From assembly GCA_902495985.1 (NCBI GenBank), contig CABUZF010000008.1:1-16088 (forward strand): a stretch of DNA of 16,088 bases, written 5' to 3'. The notes beneath the pieces were generated by a model that did no database searches, had not been told where the DNA came from, and saw only the letters and a list, made by a program, of their open reading frames with translations. The first letter of the stretch is position 1. Each line of letters begins with the position of its first letter. The position numbers and the translations under genes were made by a program. Of this stretch, positions 1 through 7,334 are shown piece after piece. The stretch comes from an uncultured Collinsella sp. GTDB lineage: Bacteria; Actinomycetota; Coriobacteriia; Coriobacteriales; Coriobacteriaceae.

Positions 1-154
1 AGCGACGCGTGTCCTTGCCCACGATCACGCGTGCCTTGCGCTCGCGGTTGGCACCGTAATACCAACCCACAAAACGGCCAATCTTATAAGCGTGCTCTAC
101 CGTCAGCCCAACGTTGGCCTCACCACGAAAGCCGTCGGTGCCAAAGTACTTCAT
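1..154 (-). CDS. glmM: Phosphoglucosamine mutase GlmM, N-terminal part (runs off the window)
   Basis: The 51 visible codons begin MKYFGTDGFRGEANVG. The GTDGFRG segment is the characteristic N-terminal signature of bacterial phosphoglucosamine mutases, which convert glucosamine-6-phosphate to glucosamine-1-phosphate in the cytoplasm, on the way to UDP-GlcNAc for peptidoglycan. The later VIVGKDTRR is the conserved strand and loop of the first alpha-phosphohexomutase domain. The catalytic phosphoserine loop, near residue 100 in the family, lies outside the window. The ATG at 154 follows a strong AAGGAGAG ribosome binding site at 158-165. The gene lies downstream of the DUF4012 gene on the same strand, with an 83-base gap holding a hairpin. 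Assignment rests on family knowledge of the motif; confidence is high although only about a ninth of the protein is visible. Confidence 0.93.
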   Translation of the reverse strand, partial: MKYFGTDGFRGEANVGLTVEHAYKIGRFVGWYYGANRERKARVIVGKDTRR

Positions 155-173
155 GCGCTCTCCTTACAAAATA

Positions 174-200
174 GGGGCGAACAGATTGCCTGTCCGCCCC
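174..200 (-). terminator. GC-rich hairpin between the DUF4012 gene and glmM
   Basis: Arms 174-184 and 190-200 pair over 10 of 11 positions (GGGGCG/CGCCCC, one mismatch, then ACAG/CTGT) around a 5-base loop. Read on the minus strand, the stem is followed by TATTTTG and then the glmM ribosome binding site. The position after the DUF4012 stop fits a weak or leaky intrinsic terminator, or an attenuator-like element in the glmM leader. The short T run makes full termination uncertain. Confidence 0.5.
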
Positions 201-237
201 AAAATGGTACTCGATTATCTGCGCTACCAGAAAAACC

Positions 238-2550
238 CTACGCCGACGCGCTGTCGCGAGCCGCCTGGCATGTAGGAGTCTGACGCAGCGTAAGCGGCTT
301 GTCCCCCGCCTCGGCCGACGTGGTCAGCGTATACGTGATCGTCGTCGTCTCGCCAGCATGCAGGTCAACGGTGCCCGAATAGAAGGGGATTCCATGCCAC
401 GTAGCGGCGCCAAGACCAAACTGGGTGCCCTCGACGGTCAGATCAGTAATGTTGCCGCCCGTCGGGGCAAACAACGAGACATTCAGACGCTCGTCGTCAC
501 GCGCGGCATCGGGTGCGCTCGCCGCAACGTAGTCGGGCAGCTTGCCAGCCTCCTCCTGCGTCATGATGTTCGTCAGGGTAACGGTGATGCGATAGGAGCA
601 CGTGCCGTCACCGTTCTTCACGCCCTGACCAATCTGCGTATCGGCGTTCAGGTACCAGTCGAGCTTGGAGAAGCTCAGGTTGTTAAAGTAAACGCCGGCA
701 ACAGGATCGGCGCTCGGGTCATCCGGATCGGGCAGCGAAGCGTCAATGCCCGTCTCTTTGATGGCATTCTGCTCATCATCGTTTCTCATCCACGCGATCA
801 GGCGGCCCTCTTCGGCACCGCGCTCAACGGCGCTGACAAGCTTCGTAACATCGACATCGCCGATACCGCCAAGGATCTTGTCGAAGGCAGCGCTGGCGAC
901 GGATGCAAAGATGCCGTCCGACTCCTCGACCGGATAGTTCCAGTACACATCGTGCATGAGGACCTTTGCGGCGTTGGTGCCGTCGACAACCGTTCCGTCG
1001 GGCAGCGAGACATTACCGACCAGGCCCAGCAGATACTGCAGGAACACCGGGTCGATACCGATGACGCCATCAACGTCCTGTCCATACTGGGACTTCCACA
1101 GCGCGGCGACACGCTGCGAGTTGCGGGGCCAATCAGGCGAATAGGTATTGCCCGAGTTGTACAGGTTACTGTGGTTGCCGAACAGCGCCTCATCCTCTTC
1201 GTCGACGCTCTCGACTGCCTCATCCTCGCTGAGTCCAATGCGGGGAACAAACTCGCCAATCGACATCTGGCCGTCAGTGACCGAAATCAGGCCCTGCGAA
1301 CCGCCAAAGCCGCCGCAAGCACGAATCTCGACGTTGTTCATGGCGTACATAAGGTAGTTGCGCGTCTGGCCGTTGGCGCCGAGCATCTGGGGAAGGACGG
1401 GGGCGACCTTCTCCGCCGCGTCAACCGCGCCGTTGAGGGTGGCAAAGCCGTCCTTGGCCTTATCGACCAGCTCGGTCACCTGGGAAATATGAGTATCGCC
1501 AATGCCCTGGACCTTCTCGTTGGCGCTCTTGAACACCTTCGAGCTGCTGGAAAGCGAATCGGCGACCGCCTGCAGCGCGGACACGTTAATCATGCCGTCC
1601 TGGAACAGCTTGCCGGGCGTAGCCTGCGAAAGGTTATCGGCCATGGGAACCAGCGCATTGCTCGAGACATCGGACAGGGCGTCAATCATGGTGCGGGCCG
1701 CATTGATATCGCTGCCATACACCGGGATAAACGAAGCCGCCGCCCACAGCGGGCTCGAGGTCTCCGCCTTCATGCTGTTACAGAGCTCATCGATCTTCTT
1801 CGCGTCGTCAGGCAGCGTCGAAAAATCGCCCGACGTGACCTTGTCCTTAAGGCCACCGACGATCTCGACAGCCTCCTTCGCTTCGCTCTTTACGGTCTTT
1901 GCCGAGTTAAGCAGCATAAAGCCGCTTGCGCCAAGCGCAACGAGAAGCACCGCGACTACAACGGCAATAATGGCGCCGGTGTGACGCTTTTTGCGCTCGC
2001 CCTTGCGATGGCGATGACGGACCAGACCGTCAGAGGTCGAACTCGACGAAGCGTCGCTACCGTAGTTCAAGCCAAAATCGTAATAATCTTCCTTGGAACC
2101 CGAGCCCGCAAACTCGGCACCGCTATCATCCAGGCGGGCGAACGTGCCAGTCTCGGAGGCGCCGGTGTAAATCGTGCCAAGGTTACCCGTAAGCCCCGCG
2201 CCACCGGCAGAGGGAGTATTGTTGGCGGCCTTGTCGGCATTAACGTTGCCGGCGGCATTCGCGGCGTTGGCAGCACCTGCGTTGTTCGCGGGTACCGAAG
2301 GAGCCCCGCTCGGCTGCGACGTGGAGGTTGCACCGCCCGCAAAGACATTCCCTCTTGCACGGCCGGTCTTTTTTGCCTTTTGAGACTGCTCGTACAGAGC
2401 GGTAAACATCGCTGTCTCGCCCGGGGACACGCGCTTACCGGAACCGCCCTGTCCAGCGCCGCCCGGCGTGCCGGCCTTACCAGCCCCGTTCGGACGCGGC
2501 GGAACTGCAGGACGGCCGCTATCGCTGCCCTTAAAGTGATTACCAGCCAT
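238..2550 (-). CDS. Membrane-anchored DUF4012 domain protein
   Basis: A 770-residue protein. Residues 1-185 are low-complexity, rich in Gly, Ala, Asn and Ser, and end in a basic stretch (RHRHRKGERKKRH). One transmembrane helix follows at about 191-214, so the disordered part should be cytoplasmic and the rest outside the cell. Residues 215-390 look helical. From about 398 comes RNYLMYAMNNVEIRACGGFGGS, which matches the NNxExRxxGGF core of DUF4012, a family of surface proteins often found near polysaccharide and cell-wall genes; its biochemical role is not known to me. The ATG at 2550 is preferred because GCGAGGA lies 7 bases upstream; a TTG nine codons earlier has no such site. It precedes glmM on the same strand, which suggests but does not prove a cell-envelope role. 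Confidence 0.85.
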   Translation of the reverse strand: MAGNHFKGSDSGRPAVPPRPNGAGKAGTPGGAGQGGSGKRVSPGETAMFTALYEQSQKAKKTGRARGNVFAGGATSTSQPSGAPSVPANNAGAANAANAAGNVNADKAANNTPSAGGAGLTGNLGTIYTGASETGTFARLDDSGAEFAGSGSKEDYYDFGLNYGSDASSSSTSDGLVRHRHRKGERKKRHTGAIIAVVVAVLLVALGASGFMLLNSAKTVKSEAKEAVEIVGGLKDKVTSGDFSTLPDDAKKIDELCNSMKAETSSPLWAAASFIPVYGSDINAARTMIDALSDVSSNALVPMADNLSQATPGKLFQDGMINVSALQAVADSLSSSSKVFKSANEKVQGIGDTHISQVTELVDKAKDGFATLNGAVDAAEKVAPVLPQMLGANGQTRNYLMYAMNNVEIRACGGFGGSQGLISVTDGQMSIGEFVPRIGLSEDEAVESVDEEDEALFGNHSNLYNSGNTYSPDWPRNSQRVAALWKSQYGQDVDGVIGIDPVFLQYLLGLVGNVSLPDGTVVDGTNAAKVLMHDVYWNYPVEESDGIFASVASAAFDKILGGIGDVDVTKLVSAVERGAEEGRLIAWMRNDDEQNAIKETGIDASLPDPDDPSADPVAGVYFNNLSFSKLDWYLNADTQIGQGVKNGDGTCSYRITVTLTNIMTQEEAGKLPDYVAASAPDAARDDERLNVSLFAPTGGNITDLTVEGTQFGLGAATWHGIPFYSGTVDLHAGETTTITYTLTTSAEAGDKPLTLRQTPTCQAARDSASA

Positions 2551-2699
2551 AAAGAAATCCTCGCAATTGAGTCGCAATGAAAAAGTCCATAACGTTACTA
2601 GTTTATGGCATTTTGAGCATCGACAGCTAAACTCCAGACACGGACATCAATTGGCGAAAATGCGGCACAACACCTTTTCCGTCTTGGCAGCGGTGCCAG

Positions 2700-3722
2700 C
2701 TACACCGTGAGGAACATCATCACGATGATCATGGCAAAGCCGATAAGGTCGGTCGGCAAAAACACCGTGCCCAGCATAACGGCGCTGGTGATGGTCGCCG
2801 AGACGGGCTCCACGGTTCCGATGAGACTCGCACGCACCGAGCCGATGTCCTTAACGCCCTGCATATAGAGCATGTAAGCAAAAAACGAGCCGATAACCAC
2901 GAACACCGCGAGCGCCTCGACGCCGGCAGCGTCGAGTGCCGGCACATGCGCCCAGGGCTGCACGAAGACACATGAGATCACGCCCGCCGTGAGCATTGCC
3001 GAGCCCGTGACGATGGGGCTGCCGTATTCGGGCAGGATCTTGGCGGGAATCACCGCCATACACGCGGCGCTGACCGCACACATAAGACCTGCTGCCAGGC
3101 CAAGCGGCGAGATATTCAGGCTGGTGGGGTCGCCGCCGGTGGCGATTAAAAAGGTTCCACCCAGAGCCAGGCCAATGCCGATGACTTCGCGAGTACGCGG
3201 CATGCGGCGATCGATCACGCAGGTGTAGCCCATGATGATAACGAGCTGCAGGCACTGGAGCACCGTCGCGGTTCCGGCGTTCGTCAGGCGCACGGCCGAA
3301 AGATAGCAAAACTGGTTGAACAGCAGGCCAAAAGCGGTAAAGAGCAGCAGCTGCTTGCGATCGGCGGGTGTGGTCCAGAGCTTGACCAGGCGCTCGCGGT
3401 CGCGCGTAACAACCACGGCCATAAAGAGTAGACCGGCGAGAATCTGACGCACGCTCATAAGCCACAAGGTGTCGACGTGGTAGGTATCGAACAGAAAGCT
3501 CGCGCTGGTGCCCGAGAAGCCCCAAAACGAACCGCCCACCAGCGTAGCCAAGACGCCCGTGATCATCTTGCGCGACGACGCATCGTTAAGGCGCTCGCGC
3601 CAGGCGCGACGGGTGTTGCGGCTGAGCTCGTCGGTGCCCTCGGGCACATCAATGTTCGATATATCGGTCATCGGCACCGAAGCCCCTGCGCCTTCGACCT
3701 GCTCGACACACTCTTTGCTCAT
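2700..3722 (-). CDS. EamA-family (drug/metabolite superfamily) transporter
   Basis: A 340-residue polytopic membrane protein with a hydrophilic cytoplasmic N-terminus of about 50 residues and roughly ten hydrophobic segments (about 54-80, 86-105, 124-143, 147-170, 178-196, 205-226, 236-254, 266-288, 294-317 and 322-340). The two halves each resemble an EamA repeat: the first opens with GGSFWGFSGTSASFLF and holds LTNAGTATVLQCLQLV; the second holds SVRASLIGTVEPVSA, the typical EamA motif with the Glu-Pro of the ninth helix. The family exports amino acids, nucleobases or other metabolites; the substrate cannot be told here. The C-terminus stops directly after the last helix. The ATG at 3722 follows GGGGGAGTGGA. 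The gap of 149 bases to the downstream DUF4012 gene leaves co-transcription open. Confidence 0.88.
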   Translation of the reverse strand: MSKECVEQVEGAGASVPMTDISNIDVPEGTDELSRNTRRAWRERLNDASSRKMITGVLATLVGGSFWGFSGTSASFLFDTYHVDTLWLMSVRQILAGLLFMAVVVTRDRERLVKLWTTPADRKQLLLFTAFGLLFNQFCYLSAVRLTNAGTATVLQCLQLVIIMGYTCVIDRRMPRTREVIGIGLALGGTFLIATGGDPTSLNISPLGLAAGLMCAVSAACMAVIPAKILPEYGSPIVTGSAMLTAGVISCVFVQPWAHVPALDAAGVEALAVFVVIGSFFAYMLYMQGVKDIGSVRASLIGTVEPVSATITSAVMLGTVFLPTDLIGFAMIIVMMFLTV

Positions 3723-3791
3723 TCCACTCCCCCGAAACAGCCTGGAAACAATTCGGCTTACCTTACCACGGCGAAGTCACCAGCTGGAGGC

Positions 3792-3814
3792 TTGTCCGCT
3801 TATCGGTAGGACAA
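3792..3814. promoter_or_regulatory. Small dyad upstream of the transporter gene
   Basis: TTGTCC (3792-3797) and GGACAA (3809-3814) form a perfect 6-base dyad with an 11-base spacer, 70 bases upstream of the transporter start. The layout could be an operator for a dimeric regulator. No promoter boxes can be fixed with confidence around it, so this is tentative. Confidence 0.25.
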
Positions 3815-3953
3815 TTCCGCAGGTGTCTTTCCATAGCTCGATACCGCAATGGCCTTGCATTATGCGACAGCCAAATCGCGGCAGCAGGCTCTTTTAAAAT
3901 GGATATGACGAAGCCCCCGAATTCCACAATGTAAGCGATTTTTAAAAATGTTC

Positions 3954-3982
3954 TTGCCACCGAGTTCAGGCTCCGTTATATT
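3954..3982 (+). promoter_or_regulatory. Sigma-70-type promoter of the tRNA-Val gene
   Basis: A TTGCCA -35 box (3954-3959) and a TATATT -10 box (3977-3982) are separated by exactly 17 bases. Transcription would start near 3989, about 23 bases before the mature tRNA 5' end. Spacing and position make this the best-supported promoter in the window. Confidence 0.75.
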
Positions 3983-4011
3983 ATCCCTTGCGCGCTTGCG
4001 CACCCTTGATC

Positions 4012-4086
4012 GGGCGTTTAGCTCAGGGGGAGAGCGCTTCCCTGACACGGAAGAGGTCAGAAGTTCAAATCTTCTAACGCCCACCA
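4012..4086 (+). tRNA. tRNA-Val (anticodon GAC)
   Basis: A full cloverleaf can be folded by eye. The acceptor stem is GGGCGTT (4012-4018) with AACGCCC (4076-4082). The D stem is GCTC/GAGC (4021-4024, 4032-4035). The anticodon stem is CTTCC/GGAAG with loop CTGACAC, so the anticodon GAC is at 4044-4046. The T stem is AGAAG/CTTCT with loop TTCAAAT. The discriminator A is at 4083, and CCA is encoded at 4084-4086. It decodes GUC and GUU valine codons. It stands alone with its own promoter and terminator, and no integrase gene or duplicated 3' end is seen beside it. Confidence 0.97.
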
Positions 4087-4094
4087 AATGTTCG

Positions 4095-4132
4095 CAGCTC
4101 AGAGGCTATGCCCTCTGGGCTGTTTTGTTTTA
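4095..4132 (+). terminator. Rho-independent terminator of tRNA-Val
   Basis: An 11-base-pair stem (4095-4105 with 4112-4122, including one G-U pair) closes a 6-base loop and is followed by TTTTGTTTTA. It begins 8 bases after the CCA end of the tRNA, which is a classic arrangement. Confidence 0.9.
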
Positions 4133-4312
4133 TGTCGCCAAATCCGCTGGCAGCTCCAACCGCCCAACTGGCCAAAAGCCGACCATCTACTTGCCGATCT
4201 ATCCATCGGTATAACCAATCAGTCCGCACCACAGCTTCTCGGCAAAACGCCACGATGTCTGCGCCCTGCGGTATCCTTGAGCCACTTACACCTGCAGCAC
4301 CAAGGAGCCACC

Positions 4313-4999
4313 ATGCGCACCGAGCTCGATGTTCCCTTTTCGCACAAAGAAGAAGCCAAGGCGTTGGGCGCCAAATGGGACCGGACCAAGAAAATCTGGT
4401 ATGTACCCAGCGGCGTCAACCCCGAGCCCTTTGCCGAGTGGCTGCCCGGTATTGACCGATCCGACCCCTCTGCGCCGTATATATATCTAGTACTGGGCAA
4501 GCGCGAGTGCTGGAAGTGTCACAAAGAGACCTCGGTCGCGGCCTTCGGCATTCCCTATCGAGCCGATAACGACGAGAGCATCGCCATCGCGCACGCGCCC
4601 AACGAAGCCGGGCACATTGCCATCGACACGGCCAACGCCAACGCACTCGCCATCGTGCCCGCTCTTGGCTGCGTGCCGGGCGAGATCCGCGACTACCTTC
4701 ATAAGCGCTGCGGCTACAAGCCCGTAGGCGCGCGAGCCTCCAAAGCCCCGTCGCTCGGCAACACGTGCACCAGTTGCGACGCGCTGCAAGGCAGCCGCTA
4801 TCTGTTCGAGGAGCCCTCGTCCCCGTTTGCCCTCACTGCCATCAACAAGCTGCCGGCACTGGAGTTTATACGCGTCGAAGTTGCCGGCGTCTTTGGCGTC
4901 CCGGCCACGCGTACCGACTTTGACCAGGCGCTCTTTACCTGGGCACGCGACCATCACGCCGAGTTCCACAAGCAGCTCGGTGAGGGGATTTATTTGTAG
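4313..4999 (+). CDS. DUF5710 domain protein with two CxxC pairs
   Basis: A 228-residue soluble protein. Residues 5-33 (DVPFSHKEEAKALGAKWD, then RTKKIWYVP) are a clear DUF5710 domain, a short module found in phage- and plasmid-linked proteins and in some DNA-processing proteins, where it is thought to bind nucleic acid or protein. The rest has a CWKC pair (Cys66/69) and a CTSC pair (Cys152/155), spaced so that together they could hold one zinc ion. I do not recognise a catalytic motif. The ATG at 4313 is chosen because AAGGAG lies at 4302-4307; the reading frame is open further upstream to 4088, but that extension would run through the tRNA terminator. The gene converges on a small zinc-ribbon gene 38 bases away. 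The molecular role is unknown. Confidence 0.8.
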   Translation: MRTELDVPFSHKEEAKALGAKWDRTKKIWYVPSGVNPEPFAEWLPGIDRSDPSAPYIYLVLGKRECWKCHKETSVAAFGIPYRADNDESIAIAHAPNEAGHIAIDTANANALAIVPALGCVPGEIRDYLHKRCGYKPVGARASKAPSLGNTCTSCDALQGSRYLFEEPSSPFALTAINKLPALEFIRVEVAGVFGVPATRTDFDQALFTWARDHHAEFHKQLGEGIYL

Positions 5000-5037
5000 G
5001 GACGGAGAGGCCTTCACAGTCAGCTCCTCCGCATCAC

Positions 5038-5322
5038 CTATCCCTCGTCGCCGGCGTCGTACACGATATCGAGGCCACAAACGGGGCATTTCTCCGGATA
5101 CACCGGCATATGAACGCCTGTCTGTTTTCTCACTTCGTCGCTGAACCTGTCGCGCGCATCGATGAACCGAATGTCGAGACACGGTATTTGCGAGCCGCAG
5201 CAAGGGCAGGTGACGACAAACGACCCGCAATCAACCTCTACGCTCGGAAACATATTGTTGTCTATAAGGGCACACGGCAGTTTTCCGTACTTCCCCATCA
5301 CAATATCGCCTCGCCAGCTCAT
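5038..5322 (-). CDS. Small zinc-ribbon protein, function unknown
   Basis: A 94-residue protein beginning MSWRGDIVMGKYGKLPCALI. It has a CPCC pair (near residues 40-43) and a CPVC pair (near 82-85), each followed by Gly, the knuckle pattern of a zinc ribbon. The region between the two is charged and probably helical (DARDRFSDEVRKQ). The ATG at 5322 is chosen because a GAGGGGAG ribosome site lies just upstream; the frame is open to 5394 but without a comparable site. It sits 122 bases downstream of the HNH nuclease gene on the same strand, so the two may be co-transcribed. I do not recognise the family. Confidence 0.7.
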   Translation of the reverse strand: MSWRGDIVMGKYGKLPCALIDNNMFPSVEVDCGSFVVTCPCCGSQIPCLDIRFIDARDRFSDEVRKQTGVHMPVYPEKCPVCGLDIVYDAGDEG

Positions 5323-5444
5323 ACACGCTCCCCTCTCGCTATACAAAACAGGAAGAGCATGCACCGGCGGGCATGCGCGAGATTGCATCGCCACGCGATC
5401 CGATCAAACAACACGATCGTCAAAGAATGCCAAAGCCAAATACG

Positions 5445-6527
5445 CTAATACGGCAGAAGCCCCGCCTTTTCACGCTTCTTTTCCGAGCGATCGAACTCAA
5501 TGCGATGGGCCTCAAGAAACACCGCATTGGGTCGCCACTGACGCTCATTCGGCTGCCTTAGCGTCGCACCCGCAAAGGAAGCGTAGCCGGTCTTATCCAG
5601 CAGGTACGATCCGCACAGCCGATATTCGCCGCAAACAGGCTCAAACGAAATCAGATGAGCATCGAATAAAGCATGTAAGTCGCGCCGAAGCAGAATGCCG
5701 TTGCTGGCAACCTGCGATTTGGGTCCCGAGTAATTCTCGATATGTGCAGCCTCCAGAGCTTCGCTGACGCCGCAGTCCGACACCGCGCAACGGCCATCAT
5801 AGGCGGCAACGAGCTGCTTGCGGAACCATTGCTGCCCCAATCGCTCGCGCCTTAACGCATAGCGGACCTTTTCGTCGTCGGTCGTACCCTGTCCGGCAAA
5901 CTCAATATCGACGGGCATGTGCTTCAGATAGCTCATGTCGGGCGCAAAACGGGGGTCCGGTCCGCCTTTATGAACAGGACCGTGCAGAACAAACCATCCG
6001 TTTTCGGGCTCGAACCGTTCAACAAACGCAAGGCCGAGCACCTTGTAGCCCACCTCGGTTGCAAATATGACTCCGACTGGAACGCCACATTCCATGCAGT
6101 TGAGCATTTTACTGTTGTAATTCTGGTCTCGAGAACCAACGGCGCCTGGCGCTTGGACCGAATACTTAATGACCCACGTACCATCGTCCAAATAGAGCGG
6201 AGGTACATCGGTGTAGAAGCTCTTTTTAGAGTTATGGACCGAAAGCGCAAAGATCTTATTGGGATCTTGCTTCACCCGATCCTGGCCCGGCCAGAAGATC
6301 CCTGAATCCCGCGTTACGGGAAAGAAGTCCGAGCCAATTCTCAAACGATACTGATACTGAGGGCTATCTTCCTTGGTGTGGTGCGGAAGGCTGGTCCAAA
6401 CGCCGCCGCGCTGTTCCTCACCCAGAAACCACTCCCATGCCTCAACGTATTCGGAAGGCACGAGACTGCAGGCGCGGTCATAGCTTGGTCCATCCATCAA
6501 CGGAACAGCAAGGTCAATGTCGTTCAT
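5445..6527 (-). CDS. HNH endonuclease with a possible SRA/PUA-like N-terminal domain
   Basis: A 360-residue protein. The C-terminal part holds a canonical HNH nuclease: RCAVSDC (Cys247/252, structural zinc), EAAHIENY (His262, catalytic region), VASNGILLRRDLHALFD (Asn276, His285). This fits the HNH_2 type (PF13391) that makes metal-dependent DNA cuts. Residues about 80-185 (NKIFALSVHNSKKSFYTD, a DDGTWVIKYS strand, NYNSKMLNCMECGVPVGVIF, and a YKVLGLAFVERFE strand) follow the layout of the SRA/PUA-like domain fused to HNH in known modification-dependent nucleases, but the resemblance is by pattern only. If correct, the enzyme would cut modified foreign DNA. The ATG at 6527 follows GTAGGTG at good spacing; a GTG three codons earlier overlaps that site. 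A TTGACT box lies at 6584-6589 (minus). No methyltransferase gene is nearby. Confidence 0.82.
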   Translation of the reverse strand: MNDIDLAVPLMDGPSYDRACSLVPSEYVEAWEWFLGEEQRGGVWTSLPHHTKEDSPQYQYRLRIGSDFFPVTRDSGIFWPGQDRVKQDPNKIFALSVHNSKKSFYTDVPPLYLDDGTWVIKYSVQAPGAVGSRDQNYNSKMLNCMECGVPVGVIFATEVGYKVLGLAFVERFEPENGWFVLHGPVHKGGPDPRFAPDMSYLKHMPVDIEFAGQGTTDDEKVRYALRRERLGQQWFRKQLVAAYDGRCAVSDCGVSEALEAAHIENYSGPKSQVASNGILLRRDLHALFDAHLISFEPVCGEYRLCGSYLLDKTGYASFAGATLRQPNERQWRPNAVFLEAHRIEFDRSEKKREKAGLLPY

Positions 6528-6653
6528 CGCCAGCACCTACAACCATACGAACGCGAGTTATGCCCCTCAATAATATGGCCGAGAGTCAATTATTACGAGA
6601 TCTCATTCCGCGATCGGCACATCGTTGATGCTCTCGGTTTGCCGCTGGCGCGC

Positions 6654-6685
6654 TTGTACCCCGCTACCCCACTTCCCTGTATACT
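6654..6685 (+). promoter_or_regulatory. Probable promoter of the 163-residue hypothetical gene
   Basis: TTGTAC (6654-6659) lies 18 bases before TGTATA, which overlaps a near-consensus TATACT at 6680-6685. The spacing to TATACT itself is 20, so the exact -10 register is unsure. It sits about 60 bases upstream of the start at 6743 in a divergent intergenic region. Confidence 0.5.
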
Positions 6686-6742
6686 GATGTAGCACGTGTT
6701 TCATCCGGGCTTGTTGGACCGGGTCGTTCATGGGAGGGCCTT

Positions 6743-7234
6743 ATGGCTGCTTCGAATCCACCTAAGGGGAGCGTTTCTTCTTCGTCCATCAAGCCGGTTA
6801 CGCGCAAGGCCGTGCGCTGCCAGCGCGAGGTCGCCTGGCTTATCACGCAGGCGGCGGGCAGGCTTGTGGCGACCACCCAGGACGTCAATGCGCCTACGCC
6901 GAGCTTTGTGTTAGCGGCGGCGCTGGATTTTGCGCGCCAATTGGAGCTTGCCGCACAGGATACCAGCGGCCACCTCGACTACCAGAATGTTATGGCGCCC
7001 GACCTGCAAACGTTCTGCCACATGGCCAAGTTGCCCGCCGCGCCCAATGCGCTTTCGGACGCAGGCTACATGTTTACGCTTTCGGGCGCGGACCTTATCC
7101 GCGATATCTACGCATACTGCAGCGAGCTCGCCGAACGCAGCGTCTTTGGCACGGCTGAAGTCAAACCGGGATATGTCATCAAGCTGGTTCTTAGGCTGTT
7201 CTTGATGGACGGGTTCGGGGCCATGCCGGCGTAA
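6743..7234 (+). CDS. Hypothetical protein, alpha-helical, function unknown
   Basis: A 163-residue protein starting MAASNPPKGSVSSSS, a short disordered tail, followed by a mainly helical body (VRCQREVAWLITQAAGRLVA; FVLAAALDFARQLELAAQ; SGADLIRDIYAYCSELAERS; GYVIKLVLRLFLMDGFG). No signal peptide, transmembrane helix or cysteine cluster is present. I do not recognise the family. The reading frame is credible because GGGAGG lies 7 bases before the ATG, a promoter-like sequence lies upstream, and the codon use resembles the neighbours. It is divergent from the HNH nuclease gene and convergent with the AlbA_2 regulator gene, so it is probably a single-gene unit. Confidence 0.7.
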   Translation: MAASNPPKGSVSSSSIKPVTRKAVRCQREVAWLITQAAGRLVATTQDVNAPTPSFVLAAALDFARQLELAAQDTSGHLDYQNVMAPDLQTFCHMAKLPAAPNALSDAGYMFTLSGADLIRDIYAYCSELAERSVFGTAEVKPGYVIKLVLRLFLMDGFGAMPA

Positions 7235-7281
7235 GCCGAGTCTTTAGCATCACCGTCGACTGGGCAACAACCGCTTTACCT

Positions 7282-7328
7282 TAGTGGGCGCCAATCGAGA
7301 GTCGATTATTGGGTCGCCTCGTCCACTA
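7282..7328. repeat. Nested inverted repeat between convergent genes
   Basis: An inner hairpin AATCGA-gag-TCGATT (7293-7307) is enclosed by an outer TAGTGG (7282-7287) and CCACTA (7323-7328). It sits between the ends of the hypothetical gene and the AlbA_2 gene. It may act as a two-way transcription stop, but no T run follows on either strand. Confidence 0.35.
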
Positions 7329-7334
7329 GCGCAT

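Noticed and set aside
358..2580. A 740-codon open frame on the plus strand opposite the DUF4012 gene
   Set aside because: It mirrors the whole DUF4012 gene, its translation is Arg/Ala/Gly-rich with no recognisable domain, and no ribosome site precedes it. Long antisense frames are expected opposite GC-rich biased genes.
4012..4132. tRNA-Val as an integration site of a mobile island
   Set aside because: The tRNA is intact with its own terminator, and no integrase gene or repeated tRNA 3' end was found in the window.
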